Shown here piece after piece: positions 9,066 to 19,668 of a DNA stretch of 64,000 nucleotides. Positions within the stretch are counted from its first letter, which is position 1. Each line of letters begins with the position of its first letter. The translations under genes and the position numbers were made by a program. Below the pieces are notes generated by a model. The model was not told the origin of the DNA. It was given only the letters and a program-made list of their open reading frames with translations, and searched no databases. This stretch comes from Cordylochernes scorpioides. Its lineage: Eukaryota; Arthropoda; Arachnida; Pseudoscorpiones; Chernetidae. The stretch lies in contig CP092871.1 of assembly GCA_030710605.1 (NCBI GenBank), positions 66,297,887 to 66,361,886 of the forward strand. The letters run 5' to 3'.

Positions 9066-10649
9066 TGGGCGCTCCTCGTCTGGGCACGAACGTCCGATAG
9101 GCGCTTGTAGAGAGCGCAGTTGGAGTCGGGCAGGGCGTCGATCAGCTCCTGGGCAGTATTGTTGAGGGCGGTTAACTGCTCGCTCCCGATCTTGTTTATC
9201 AGGCTCTTCAGACCGGGGACTGAGGCTAGTGCGTCCAAGACTTCTTCTCTTTCAAGCCCTTCGAGCCCAGACTTGTCCAAGATGTTGCTGTGAATGCGCT
9301 CAAGGAGTTCGTTGAGCTGCGTCCGGGTCACGTTGGACTTTTTATGCGACTTCCGAGCGCCACCACGGCACTGCTTTGATGTAGGAGGGACTGGGTCCAC
9401 AGAAGCCGTAGGTAGGGTCTCTGGAGCAGGTGCAGGAGCTGCAGGTGGAGCTGGTGATGTAGCTGGGGTTGGTGGTGCTGCGGGTGGTTCTGGTGTTACA
9501 TCTGGGATCGGAGCAGCTGTCGATGATGGACCTGCGGCTGGCGTTGGTACTGGAGCAGGCATGACGTTCGAGGAGGAGGGCTGCCTTCCTCCGGCGTTAT
9601 TTGGACCAGCAGGGGGATCCAGGTGTAGAAGCAGGTTAGCTTCTTGGACACCACTTCCGGGGGCAGTTGGCACGCTTGTGCCCGTGCTTATAGCATAAGG
9701 AGCACTTGATACCATAGGTGACGTACACGTGGCTAGTCACTCCTTTGGTTTTGATATCGAGACGGGCTGGGATGTGTGAGAGCTTCACACCGTCTCGGAG
9801 AGTGATGAAGGCCTCACGCCGTGCGTCAGCCCAGTATGACTCGCCCAGCTCCTTCATTTTCTGGACGATGGATGTTATCTGTCCGAAGGGCTGCAGGGCT
9901 GCCACGAGGTCCAGGTTTTCAACGAAGAACGGAACGTTCCCGAACATGATCCGTTCAGCCCGCTTCTTCAGTGGTGTAGCTCGCAGGAGGGCGTCCTCGA
10001 TCTCCAGCCCATCCTCCACGAGCTTGTCGGCTTGCTGGACACCGGAGAGGCCGACCAGGAATTGCCCCTCCATCTTCGTCAGCTGGTAGACGGTGCCCTT
10101 GCCCAGCTTGGCTTCCAGCGCCAGGAAGTACTGGTCCTCGGTGAAGTCTGGGCAGAACTCCAGGTAGACACACTGGTCCGCCTGCATCGCTGCCGACCTG
10201 GCTCGGAAGGTCGCCTGCTTCTGCCTGGTGGTCTGGCATTCGCGCACCCTGCTGGCCCTTGGCGTGACTCGTGGCCTGCTGCTGTTGGGAGCGATCCTCG
10301 GTGCCTGGACGCATCCCTTTTTGGCCCCCGAGTTGACATGGTCAGGGTCATGTGGCCTTTTCTTAGAGCCTCCCACTGTGGTGAAGATTCCATCTTCGCC
10401 ATCGGGAAGCTGGTCGTTCAGTTCCGGGCAATCAGCCCAATTACGGCGAGAATTTGCATTCTTGCCATCCGCCGCCGGCTCAAAATTAGCATGTTTGCCA
10501 TCGTCTTTAGAATGACTTGCAGTCAATTCTTTTGCCGAATTTTCGGCGGGAACTTGAGGGTCGTGATTGAGATCCATATGGGCTTGCAGCCCATTCTCCC
10601 GGCTATCAGCCAATACCTCATATGGATTATTAATCTCCATCAACTCCAT
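9062..10649 (-). pseudogene. LINE-B ORF1, zinc-knuckle RNA-binding protein with one frame break
   Basis: The first frame (10649-9636, 338 codons) starts MELMEINNPYEVL and contains an acidic/polar N-terminus, a central domain (CVYLEFCPDFTEDQYFLALE onward, nucleic-acid-binding-like), and a CCHC knuckle (CSLCYKHGHKRANCP). It stops 13 codons after the knuckle begins. The second frame (open from 9715, ending 9062) continues with a Pro/Ala-rich linker and a helical tail (LNELLERIHSNILDKSGLEG). A C5 run at 9659-9663 lies exactly where they meet, and a one-base difference there joins them. This may be a simple indel or a frameshift site. The ATG at 10649 is preferred because the open frame upstream of it belongs to LINE-A. 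The stop overlaps the ORF2 start by ATGA. Confidence 0.75.
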
Positions 10650-12550
10650 CTCAAATCCGATAAACGCGGAGCTCGCGCGCCGCGTGGCCGCACGGCCGAG
10701 AGAGAGAGAGCTACTTACCTCAATCTTCAAGGAAAGGTAAACCAAGCCTTTGAAGCAGAGAAATCTAAAAATTGGAATATTTTTAAGCAAACGAATCGAG
10801 CCCAACAGACTTCTGAAAAAAAAAACATTAGGAAAAAAACCTGACAAAATCACTAGTTTAAATGCAAATGGAAAAACCTTGCTGACCAATAAAGAAATTG
10901 GAAATGATCTTTCAGAGCATTTTTCCAAACACTTTTCCAAGGCGGAGGATGAGGTTCCGTCTTACCTAACAGATAACACTTGCCATCATCCCCAAGAGAA
11001 TATACTATCAATGACAACGCCAAATGAAGTCAAGGAAGTGATTAAAAACCTAGGTAATCACAAAGCTCCAGGCCACGACAATATTACGCCGCAAATGACT
11101 AAAAACCTCCCCATCAAATGGATAGTTTTCCTCGCTGGGACCTTCAATGCTGAATTACACCTGTGCTACTTCCTGAAGACATGGAAACATGCCATTATCA
11201 TAACCATTCCAAAAAAATCACCTGTCAAATCACCTGAAGATCTCAGACCAATCAGCCTTCTCTTTACCATCAGTAAGGTATACGAGAGGATTGTTCTTCG
11301 CAGATTGCAGACATACATGGATTCTATTAACTTTATCATTCCTCAACAATTTGGATTCAGAAAAGGACACTCCACAACCCACCAGCTAATCACAGTAATA
11401 GACTACATCCAAATAAGAAAGTCCCACAAGGAGGCAGTAGGTGCTGTTTTTCTAGACTTTACCAAAGCCTTTGATAGAGTATAGCATGATATGGCTTGAT
11501 AACAAAAATAACAAAAAATCAATTTCCAAGGGATTTTATCAAATTCTTGAAAAACTATCTCCAGGACAGGACCTTTTCAATTAAGCAAGGGAATTATTAT
11601 ATAACCACGGCAAAACCAACCCAGATTGGAGTCCCTCAAGGCTCTATCCTTGGACCCTACCTATTCAACATCTAATCAACGATTTCCCTCCACATCCAAA
11701 ATGTCAAACAAAACTTTTCGCAGATGATGCAGCAATTTTAGCAAACTCCAAATCAATAGGAATAATAACTACACAACTCCAAAATCACATAAACAGTATA
11801 ACCAAATGGTGCAACGATTGGAAATTAGGCATCAACCCAAAAAAGTCTCAGGCAATAATTTTTCCTCCACTAGACAATAAAAAATTCAAGCCACAATCCA
11901 TCCTAAAGGTAAACCAGAGCCCTATTAACTGGACTGATAGCGTTAAATATCTTGGGAGTTACCTTAGACTCCTAGTTGAAATTCAACATGCATGTCAAAA
12001 ATATCATAAAGAAAGCAAAAATCGCAAAAATAACATTATCAAGCCTGTTCAACTATAGAAGCAAATTGACTACAAAACAAAGGTTTACTCTATACAGAAG
12101 TTGTATCCTCCCGATAGTAACATACGCACTCCCAGTTTGGTGCAAATATATTACAAACACAGGCAAAAATAGGATAAACGCATTTATGAGAATCTGCCTT
12201 CGGACAAGTATAGGAGCTCCATTCAACCTATCAAACAAGATACTGAAGGAGGACTTGAACCAACCCGATCTAGAAGATATGTACCAAACTTCCGTTAAGA
12301 AATTATACCTTCAAATGCAAAATTCAAATAACCCAACCATACAAGATATTCTACAAAATACAGGAGATATCAATCCCCGATTCCGACGACCCGGCCCTGA
12401 CACTTAGTTAAGAGCTCATCGCCCAACAGCTGCCCTCCTGCAAGGTCCGGGGGGGGGGGCACCTCTACTCCACCAACTCGCCATGTGTAAATAGCCAGGA
12501 CAAGGTGACTCGCGAGCTGTGCTCGAATGTAGCACCTGTAAATTGAGACG

Positions 12551-12572
12551 AAATAAATAAATAAATAAAACA
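12551..12572 (+). repeat. LINE-A TAAA tail and right target-duplication copy
   Basis: AAATAAATAAATAAATAAAA followed by CA. The last 12 bases equal 3358-3369 at the other end of LINE-A. Confidence 0.7.
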
Positions 12573-12575
12573 AAA

Positions 12576-13486
12576 ATGGCTGTCAGCGAAGATATTGCAA
12601 ATATTGAGAGACTTAAAAGTCCTGAAAATTTTGATTCATGGAATTTTCAGATAACAATTATTTTAAAAGAAAATGGCCTTCTAGATATTGTAAATGGAAA
12701 ATCGTTGATTGAATACTTGAAAGATTAAACTGGAAAAGATAAATGGAGACTAAAAGACGCCAAAGCACAAAAATACATAATGTTAACCATTGAAAAGAAT
12801 GTTTTAACACATATTCTAAATTGCAAAACTTCAAAAGAAATGTATTAAAAACTAGTAGCCATTTATCAAAGAGAAGATGAGCAATTAAAATGCAAATTAC
12901 TACAAGAATTTCATGGATTAAAATTTGATAAAAATACAGATATGGCAACAAATAGAAGCAGAATGCAAAATGTAGCATTCAAACTAAATAATGTAAAACA
13001 AGAAATTGAGGAAAGCTTTGTAATTTCTAAAATATTGAGCATTTTGCCAGACTACTTTAATTACTTCAGCACAGCATGGGACTCGACACCAAAAAGTGAG
13101 AAAACTTTAACAAATTTAATATCAAGACTATCACTTGTAAAACTAAACAAAAAGTAAAGCCAGAAGAGGGAATAGCCATGAGTGCTACTAAAGTAAACAG
13201 TGCTTTAACTGCAAAAAGAACGGGTACTTAGCAAAATATTGTAGACTAAATAAAATATGGTGTACCATCTGTAAAAATACAAATCATACTCAAGATCAAT
13301 GCTTCTTTAAGAAATCTCAAAATAAATTCCAGGAAAATATTCCTTGCCGAATTTGTAAAAAGACAAATCATAAAGAAAAGGATTGCTTTTTCAGAAACAA
13401 AAATGAAGAAAATTGTCCTTTTTTGCAGGAGAGACTTTAAAATGTAAAAATGAGGAATTGTTAGAATTCATTGTAGACAGTGGCTC
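12576..13486 (+). pseudogene. Copia-A gag and start of protease
   Basis: Gag of a Copia element, starting MAVSEDIANIERLKSPENFD at 12576, with the UBN2-type capsid pattern (DSWNFQITIILKENGL, LQEFHGLKFDKNTDM). In-frame stops occur near 12726 and 12846. A second stretch is open from 12942 to 13157. Zinc knuckles follow to about 13400 (CFNCKKN.., CTICKNTNHTQDQC, CRICKKTNHKEKDC). The protease begins as IVDSGS and is cut at 13486 by Copia-B. The rest of the protein lies at 23756-24872. It is a broken gene, decayed as well as split. Confidence 0.8.
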
Positions 13487-13663
13487 TGTTGTATTTTATT
13501 TTTGAATACTCTGTGTGAAAGCTAGATTTGGAATAGGAACTAACCTATAAGTTTTGTTTTTGGCTTTCCGCGTGTTTGTTTTTGTTTGCTTCTTGTCTTG
13601 CTAAATGCAATAAATAATTCTTTTGTTGCTTTAAAAAGAGTTGTAATTATTTAAAATACTACA
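13487..13663 (+). repeat. Copia-B 5' LTR
   Basis: 177-bp direct terminal repeat with an AATAAA-type signal near 13609. The other copy (20956-20977 plus 23593-23750) matches except for a few substitutions and one-base indels. Confidence 0.95.
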
Positions 13664-13668
13664 ATTTA

Positions 13669-13684
13669 TGGTAGCAGACCGCGG
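13669..13684 (+). promoter_or_regulatory. Copia-B primer-binding site
   Basis: TGGTAGCAGACCGCGG starts five bases after the 5' LTR. The TGGTAGCAGA part matches the complement of the initiator methionine tRNA 3' end, as in many Copia elements. The leader to 13932 holds no gene. Confidence 0.8.
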
Positions 13685-13932
13685 TTCAATTTAAAACTTG
13701 AGAAAAAGTGAAAATATTTTATCAGAAGTTTGATACGTTTATTCTAATCGGTAAACAAAGATCTCTTCTGCATCAAGGTATGTAAATTTTGAAATATTTT
13801 TCAATAGAATTTGAATTATAATGATAAAAGAAAGTTTTAAATATAAGGATTGAAAAAAAAAAACATTTTTTAATTATAAACTACCTTTAAACTATATTGT
13901 TTAATTTTAAAAAGTTGAAAAACAAGGCTAAA

Positions 13933-15135
13933 ATGGATTGCAATTTTTCGCCAACGACAAAAATTGAACCTTTAACAGGAACAAATTATCCGATTTGGGC
14001 TTTAAAAGTCGGAGCACTTTTACGTGGAAAGAAATTATTTAAATGCGTAATTTCGGATCCCGAGCCTGATATAAAATATGAAGTCGCTTGGCAAATATGG
14101 AGTGAAAAGAATGACGAAGCCTTTGGAATTATAGTTACAACTCTATCAGATGAACAAGCAGGAATATTTCTAGATGAAACTAAATCAAAGAAAGTATGGG
14201 ATGAATTAAAGAAAATCTACACAGGCAACCTAGAAGATAAGATCATTGATATTGGACTTGAACTTAAGAATATAAAGATGAAAAATAATGAATCCATAAA
14301 CGAATATATGGCTAGAGCCAAAAATATTGCCTCTCAAAGTTCTTCACTCGGACACCAAATATCCCAAAGAGAACTAGCGTTTCATATTGTGCGAGGTATC
14401 CATCCAAGATTGGAAAAGATCGCTGTTGTACTGAGAACTAGAAGAGACTTAACTCTTGATGAAATTCGGCAGTCACTTAGAGAGGAAGAGAATCGAATGA
14501 ATTCTAAGATGAATGGGAGTCATTCTGATGAAAATGAACAGGCTTACAGAAGTAAAGACAGAAGAAATCACTATCAACAGAATCGACAAAAGGAGTGTTT
14601 TGTTTGCCATAAAAAAGGACATTTAGCTAAAGATTGCTGGTTCAAAAATAAGCGAACTCAAGAACAACATGGGAAAAGAAATGCAAATTCAAATACGAAC
14701 TATAACAAACAAAATTTCAGAAATAATGCGAATACCGTCTCAAGCAAGCCTGCGGAACAAACTTTCAATACCAGCACAGATCGAGTTTTTGAAAACTCCT
14801 CAAATAATTATAGTCAGATACAAACCTGGTGTCTTGACTCAGGGTGTACTACGCACTTATCTCCACACTTGGACTGGATGGAAAATGTAATGCCTTATGA
14901 AAGTGAGATAAATTTGGCAGAAGAAGATAAAGTTACACATGCTACAGCTAAAGGTGATATCAAGGTTTCTACTTGTACCGAAAACGGAATTGAGAATGTT
15001 CAAATTAAAGGAGTTCTGCATGTACCTAACTTAAGGTCTAATCTTTTATCAATATACGAATTAATTAACAAAGGAAATACTGTAATTTTCAATAGAGATG
15101 GAGCAAAGATTTACAATGAACAGGATGATTTTTAA
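13933..15135 (+). pseudogene. Copia-B gag and protease
   Basis: First part of the Copia polyprotein. I prefer the ATG at 13933 (MDCNFSPTTKIEPLTGTNYP), because the 12 codons before it are poor. The gag has the Copia pattern GTNYPIWALKVGALLRGKKL and an UBN2-type stretch (ESINEYMARAKNIASQ). A CCHC knuckle (CFVCHKKGHLAKDC) lies near 14600 and the aspartic protease active site (CLDSGCTTHLSP) near 14833. The frame stops at 15135 through a frameshift, and the protein continues in another frame at 15162. Confidence 0.9.
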
Positions 15136-15161
15136 TTGCAGAGGCTCAAATCCAGGATAGG

Positions 15162-16724
15162 ATGTATGTAATGGAAACAAGGTCCAGAGATGAATACTCG
15201 GAAAAGACGGAGAATGTCATGACCACAAAAGATGATTTCTCAAATGACAATATCAGCTTGTGGCATAGAAGACCGAATCATTTGAACGAAGCGTACATGA
15301 AAGAGATAATTCAACGGAATGTGGTATTGGGGGTTAATGTTAAATTTAAGAACTTGCCAGAATGTGAAGCTTGTATAATGGGGAAATTGACTCGACAACC
15401 TTACCATCCCGTTACCACCAACTGTACAACCAAACCCCTTGAATTGGTGCATATGGATTTGTGTGGTCCAATGCCATACCAATCTCTAGGTGGATCAAAA
15501 TACTTTTTTGTTCTGGTTGATGACTTCAGCCGAAGAACCTTTATCTACTTTCTGAAAAACAAAGATGAAACTTTGGGGAAGTTTGAAGAATTTAAGGCAA
15601 GAGTGGAAAATGAGCTAAACCTGAAAATAAAGGATGTGCGAACTGATAATGGCACAGAGTTCACTAATCACAGATTCAAGAATCTCTTAATTAAAAATGG
15701 AATACACCACCAACTCTCCACCACCTACTCGCCACAAAGTAACGGAGTTGCGGAAAGAGTAAATCGAACCCTAATTGAAACAGCAAGGACATTATTGTTT
15801 GATTCAGGATTACCCATGGCTTTCTGGGCGGAGGCAGTCGCTACTGCATCATATGTCAAAAACTGTACTCCACATAGGTCAATCAAGCTTGATACACCAA
15901 TGGAGAAATTGGAAAGGAAAAAAACCCTCCATTCGACATTTCAGAATATTCGGTTGTTTGGCGTTTTGGCCCATTACACAACAGCATAGAAGTAAATTTA
16001 TGCCTAAAAGTCGAAAAGGTATTTTTGTAGGCTATTCTCTGAAAAGAAAGGCCTATCGAGTGCATGACATAATCACTAAGAAAATAGAAGAAGTAAGATC
16101 AGTAAAATTTGTCGAAAATGAGAAAGGAATTGATTATGCAAAAAATCTTCAAGAAGACACAAATTACGACCATTTTTCATATAAAAAGGAAGAGGAAGAT
16201 GATATTGAAATCGACCATCGGACGCGTCCAGAAACCTCAGAACTAAATGAAGAAACGATTCCCACGCTAGACGAACCTAACGAGGAAAGAATTGTACGGT
16301 CAGGTCGCAAAAAGGGAGATACTCAAAAAGTTTTAGAGGAAAAACACAGAGCAAAACTGAGAGAAGAAGAAATGAAATTGCTTGAACAAGGCGTTCGACG
16401 TTCGCAAAGAATAAAAGAAAGAAATAACGTGAATTTTATATTAGAACCAGAAGAACGTATTCCCGAAAATTATGAGGAGGCGATTAACTGCGAGAATAAA
16501 TATGAATGGCTCGAAGCAATGAAAGAAGAACTTTACTCTATTGACAAGCATAAAGTATGGACTCTCGTTCAAGGAGAAAAGAATATGAAGATCATAAACT
16601 GCAAATGGATCTTTAGCATAAAGAGTACGCCTGGTGAAGGTGTTTATAGAAGAAAAGCTAGATTAGTTGCTATTGGTTGTAATCAAAAATATGGCGTAGA
16701 ATATGAGGAATCTTTTTCACCAGT
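15162..16724 (+). pseudogene. Copia-B integrase and start of reverse transcriptase
   Basis: Pre-integrase zinc region (LWHRRPNHLNEAYM, CEACIMGKLTRQPY). The integrase core has the expected D, D and E motifs: VHMDLCGPMPY, VRTDNGTEF and SPQSNGVAERVNRT. A frameshift at the A7 run near 15920 moves to another frame (HFRIFGCLAFWP, GIFVGYS, KAYRVHD). That frame continues through a charged linker into the reverse transcriptase start (YEWLEAMKEELYSI, CKWIFSIKS, KARLVAIG). It is cut after EESFSPV by the Pao insertion at 16725. Confidence 0.9.
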
Positions 16725-17083
16725 TGTTGGGAGCTTGTTTCCTGACACTAGTAGCCCGGACTTCCTGTAGCTCCTACTGCCTTCTTTCTGGTCTCAGGTG
16801 TTGACGATATGTGGCAGAGCTTAATTTTGGACTGTAAGTTACGAGACCAGACCGGCGGATTGCCTGCCGAGAAAGTTGTTCCTTCGCAAGACTGCGATGT
16901 AGTACGCTGTATGACTAGAGGAAGTACGCCTCACACGAATTTGCTAACACACTCTAACTTTATTCAATCATCCACTCATTTTATATACACACATATTTAC
17001 ATAGTTAAAAGAAAGAAAGAAGAATTTGCATGACTATGAATCAATGCAGCCTAGCTAGTGATTTACATAGCTAGGCGCAAACA
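16725..17083 (-). repeat. Pao-2 3' LTR
   Basis: 359-bp LTR. A purine tract (GGTGGGGGGGAGTA on the minus strand, about 17084-17097) adjoins it. The gag-protease frame ends 13 bases inside it. Confidence 0.95.
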
Positions 17084-19230
17084 TACTCCCCCCCACCGCT
17101 GAACTTCAGTTCAGATCTTGAGGCGCAAAGGGAAGAGGGGCCAGCTTGGTGATTGGTCTCCTGAAAGCTCCTCCGGCTGTCCAAGTTAGTTTTGTGCAAG
17201 ACACTTTCACCGGACTTTCCTCCCCGTGGAATTATTGGAGATCTAGAGGTAGGAATGGAGCTGTTTTGATGAGCTTTCCTTATTAGCAGTCTCACACTGT
17301 ATCTTCCTTGGCCGCCTCTGGAATAGGTTTTCTGGTAATAAGTTTCATAAACTTCTTCCCTTGGATTCTGGTCCTGCAATGACGGCACTGACTCCGATTC
17401 TCTGAAATCTCCCACCTGACCATCTGATGTTGTTTGAACCGCAAGGCTACAAGGTCCGCCTTTATAGTTCGACGAGAGAGAGCTGTCCACTTTGCCCATC
17501 AGAATCCAACCGAGCCTTGAATTCACTGCTATAGGCTGGTTCCTTCCCAGCATTTTTTTCTCTCCATGCATCAGATATGCATACATTTCTGCACCTAGAA
17601 TGATGTCGATTGGTGCCGAAATATGAAACAGAGGGTCTGCCAACTCAAGCCCTCTCTGCATGATCCAGGTCGGTTCTGCCAATTTAAAGTTTGGAATTTC
17701 GGTGGTTAAGACCTCCATCACTAGAGCATTCGTTTCACAAATTTCGGATCTATAAATAGACCTGAATCTCAAGTCAACCGATGTAGTTGACACCTGGACT
17801 GGATTATTTCCAATACCCCTAAGTGAGCGTCGTGATGTTTCTCCTTTAAGTCCAAGTTTCTCACAAATTTCTTTTGTGATCAAACTAACTTGTGACCCAC
17901 TATCTAAAAGTGCTCGGCAGATCTGCTGTGTACCGTTTGCACCTTCCACAATTATCTGAGCAGTCGCAAGGAGCACTTGATTGATGGTCTCACTTCCTTG
18001 TTCAATACTCGTGTTGTTGACTTCACTTACAGGTTTAAAGATCTGTGGCTTCGCACCCTTCTGATTATTAGTCACCTCTGTGTCAAGCCTATGGAGCAAG
18101 GTATGGTGCCTTTTGTTGCACTTCTTGCAAGGTCCTTGGTAACAATTTTTTCCCGTATGACCTCTCTTTAGACAATTGTAGCACATTTTGTGTTGTTTAA
18201 CAAATTCCCATTTTTGCTCGATAGGCATTGTACTAAACGTAGTACAGTTGTAGATTCTGTGACCTGCTTTGCATGCTATGCATATTTGAGCATTGGTATC
18301 AATCGCAATGTGTACATTTGCATAGTCCTTTTGGATTTCATTTTCCTTTCTTTGATATTCCTTTGATCCCTGTGGCAGACTTCTAGCTTGTCTCTCAAGA
18401 AACAGAATGATGTCTTCATAGCAAGGAAATGATCTCTCATCCTGGGTCAACTCCCACTGCCGTTTCATATCCTCATCGATTCTGTTCCTCAAGAACTGCA
18501 CCAATATTATGTCCACCAACTCATTTCTTTGCAATCCGAGGGATCCTAGATTGCGTACAGACTCGTTACATGTATCCAGAAGTTCCCTTAGGGCCTTTGC
18601 TGAAGGATACTTCATTTTCTTGATCTTGAATATTCCGTTCAGTTGCGCATAAGCCAACTCTCTTTGGTTGTCGTACCTTGATACTAGAGTATCCCATGCT
18701 TGCCTGTAGCTTGCCGATGATATTGGGAACCCACGTATCAGTCTGGCCGCTTCTCCCTTCACCGCGGAGCCCAAATACTGCAGCTTTTGTAGATCACTCA
18801 GCCCTGGATTTTGATCCATGGTCATTCCGAATACCTCCTTGAAGTTGAACCAAGAGTTCGCATCTCCATAGAAGTGAGGCAACTCGAACTTGGGCAATAT
18901 CACTGTTTCGAGGCCCTTTGCTGGCTTTGTATCAACTGTACCTTGGTTTCCTTCTAATGCACGCCTGAGCTTTATTTCCAGTTTCTTCATTTTATCTTGA
19001 ATTGTTTCATAACCTTCGAATTCCTTCTCCTCATCTACTTCCTCCTGTTCTAATAACTCGTCAAATAAGATCTTTGTTTCCGTTTTTATTTCGGATATAT
19101 CTTCATGTATCAGCTTTAAATTATGGAGATCTCCTGCCGCTATTTCTTCATCTATGGATGCCAGGTATTTATCCATTCGTCTTATCTGGAAACGGATCTT
19201 GACTTTTAGGCCTTTGATTGCCTTAGGCAT
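17071..19230 (-). CDS. Pao-2 gag-protease protein with fused pol remnant
   Basis: An open frame of 719 codons. Residues 1-110 are coiled-coil-like (DKYLASIDEEIAAG, LLEQEEVDEEKEFEGY). A DUF1759-type gag domain follows (ILPKFELPHFYGDANSWFNF, FLRNRIDEDMKRQWEL). Then come zinc knuckles (CIACKAGHRIYNC, CYNCLKRGHTGKNC, CKKCNKRHH) and a Pao-type aspartic protease (CRALLDSGSQVSLITKEICE, IILGAEMYAYLMHGEKK). The last ~100 residues join the very start of pol (YYQKTYSRGGQGRYSVRLLI) to its very end (LCASRSELKFSGGG). Reverse transcriptase, RNase H and integrase are therefore missing by an internal deletion. The frame has no stop, so it may be expressed as a non-autonomous element's packaging protein. Confidence 0.92.
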   Translation of the reverse strand: MPKAIKGLKVKIRFQIRRMDKYLASIDEEIAAGDLHNLKLIHEDISEIKTETKILFDELLEQEEVDEEKEFEGYETIQDKMKKLEIKLRRALEGNQGTVDTKPAKGLETVILPKFELPHFYGDANSWFNFKEVFGMTMDQNPGLSDLQKLQYLGSAVKGEAARLIRGFPISSASYRQAWDTLVSRYDNQRELAYAQLNGIFKIKKMKYPSAKALRELLDTCNESVRNLGSLGLQRNELVDIILVQFLRNRIDEDMKRQWELTQDERSFPCYEDIILFLERQARSLPQGSKEYQRKENEIQKDYANVHIAIDTNAQICIACKAGHRIYNCTTFSTMPIEQKWEFVKQHKMCYNCLKRGHTGKNCYQGPCKKCNKRHHTLLHRLDTEVTNNQKGAKPQIFKPVSEVNNTSIEQGSETINQVLLATAQIIVEGANGTQQICRALLDSGSQVSLITKEICEKLGLKGETSRRSLRGIGNNPVQVSTTSVDLRFRSIYRSEICETNALVMEVLTTEIPNFKLAEPTWIMQRGLELADPLFHISAPIDIILGAEMYAYLMHGEKKMLGRNQPIAVNSRLGWILMGKVDSSLSSNYKGGPCSLAVQTTSDGQVGDFRESESVPSLQDQNPREEVYETYYQKTYSRGGQGRYSVRLLIRKAHQNSSIPTSRSPIIPRGGKSGESVLHKTNLDSRRSFQETNHQAGPSSLCASRSELKFSGGGEYVCA

Positions 19231-19284
19231 ATTTTCAGTTTTGAAGGTTTTTTCTCAGCAGAATCACGCTCTTTCTCTTGAGAT

Positions 19285-19302
19285 CCGGTTCGATATGGAC
19301 CA
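19285..19302 (-). promoter_or_regulatory. Pao-2 primer-binding site (tRNA-Tyr-like)
   Basis: Two bases inside the 5' LTR the minus strand reads TGGTCCATATCGAACCGG. TGGTCC and the later TCGAACCGGA resemble the complement of a tRNA-Tyr 3' end with extra bases between. The tRNA identity is tentative. Confidence 0.5.
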
Positions 19303-19304
19303 TA

Positions 19305-19663
19305 TGTTGGGAGCTTGTTTCCTGACACTAGTAGCCCGGACTTCCTGTAGCTCCTACTGCCTTCTTTCTGGTCTCAGGTGTTGACGATATGTGGCAGAGC
19401 TTAATTTTGGACTGTAAGTTACGAGACCAGACCGGCGGATTGCCTGCCGAGAAAGTTGTTCCTTCGCAAGACTGCGATGTAGCACGCTGTATGACTAGAG
19501 GAAGTACGCCTCACACGAATTTGCTAACACACTCTAACTTTATTCAATCATCCACTCATTTTATATACACACATATTTACATAGTTAAAAGAAAGAAAGA
19601 AGAATTTGCATGACTATGAATCAATGCAGCCTAGCTAGTGATTTACATAGCTAGGCGCAAACA
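19305..19663 (-). repeat. Pao-2 5' LTR
   Basis: 359 bp, identical to 16725-17083 except for one base. In the minus orientation this is the upstream copy that would drive transcription. Confidence 0.95.
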
Positions 19664-19668
19664 CCAGT

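Larger units (their letters stand above)
5599..10697 (-). mobile_element. LINE-B, Tx1/L1-like non-LTR retrotransposon in a TC repeat
   Basis: A GC-rich 5.1-kb LINE inside AT-rich LINE-A. Order on the minus strand: short 5' UTR (10697-10650), ORF1 (10649-9062, one frame break), ORF2 (9065-5664), and a 65-bp 3' UTR with a CAATAAAG and no poly(A) tail. Both ends abut TC/GA repeats. ORF2 reverse transcriptase motifs (GYRPISL.TADYRVLGNIL, FAKCKGLWCG) resemble the L1/Tx1 group. Some Tx1 families are known to insert into microsatellites. ORF2 has no internal stop, so this copy is young or recently active. Confidence 0.85.
4609..12407 (+). pseudogene. LINE-A ORF2, endonuclease-reverse transcriptase, interrupted
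   Basis: An apurinic-type endonuclease (4609-5360: IIAWNCNGIRSKKEELL, GDWNSKHPLWGS, SSDHLPVIFEL) and a linker to 5543 precede the LINE-B insertion. After it (10711 onward) come reverse transcriptase motifs: NHKAPGHDNITP, LRPISLLFTISKVYERI, FGFRKGHSTTHQL, VFLDFTKAFDRV, GVPQGSILGPYLF, FADDA. The C-terminal region ends at 12407 (LPIVTYALPVW). A TAG replaces the expected Trp codon after AFDRV near 11482, and several frameshifts follow. The motif set is Jockey-group. Joining the frames across LINE-B gives a plausible ..LAH-x-R-A-T-Y-L-N.. peptide with only a short AG run, so the long microsatellite seems to have come with or after the insertion. Confidence 0.8.
3370..12560 (+). mobile_element. LINE-A, Jockey/X-type non-LTR retrotransposon
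   Basis: Two-ORF LINE ending in a TAAA-type tail (12551-12570). ATAAATAAAACA occurs at 3358-3369 and again at 12561-12572, a likely 12-bp target duplication partly hidden in the tail. This would make 3370 the 5' end, so the copy would be close to full length once LINE-B (5599-10697) is discounted. It sits in the Copia-A leader, just ahead of that element's gag. Many frameshifts and stops show it is dead. Confidence 0.85.
16725..19663 (-). mobile_element. Pao-2, young gag-protease-only BEL/Pao element
   Basis: A 2939-bp LTR element in the Copia-B reverse transcriptase, with an exact 5-bp duplication CCAGT (16720-16724 and 19664-19668). Removing the insert restores FSPV-IRKESL. The two 359-bp LTRs (TGTTGG...GCAAACA) differ by one base that I can find (16913 T, 19493 C), so the insertion is recent. 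Between them is one long frame for gag and protease. Almost all of pol has been deleted, so the copy must have moved with enzymes supplied by another element. Confidence 0.95.

Noticed and set aside
9294-9698. Gly/Ala-rich plus-strand frame resembling silk or a structural protein
   Set aside because: It is the antisense of the Pro/Ala-rich ORF1 linker of LINE-B, and the simple composition explains it.
12946-13157. Independent small gene in the Copia-A gag
   Set aside because: It is the open remainder of the Copia gag after in-frame stops.
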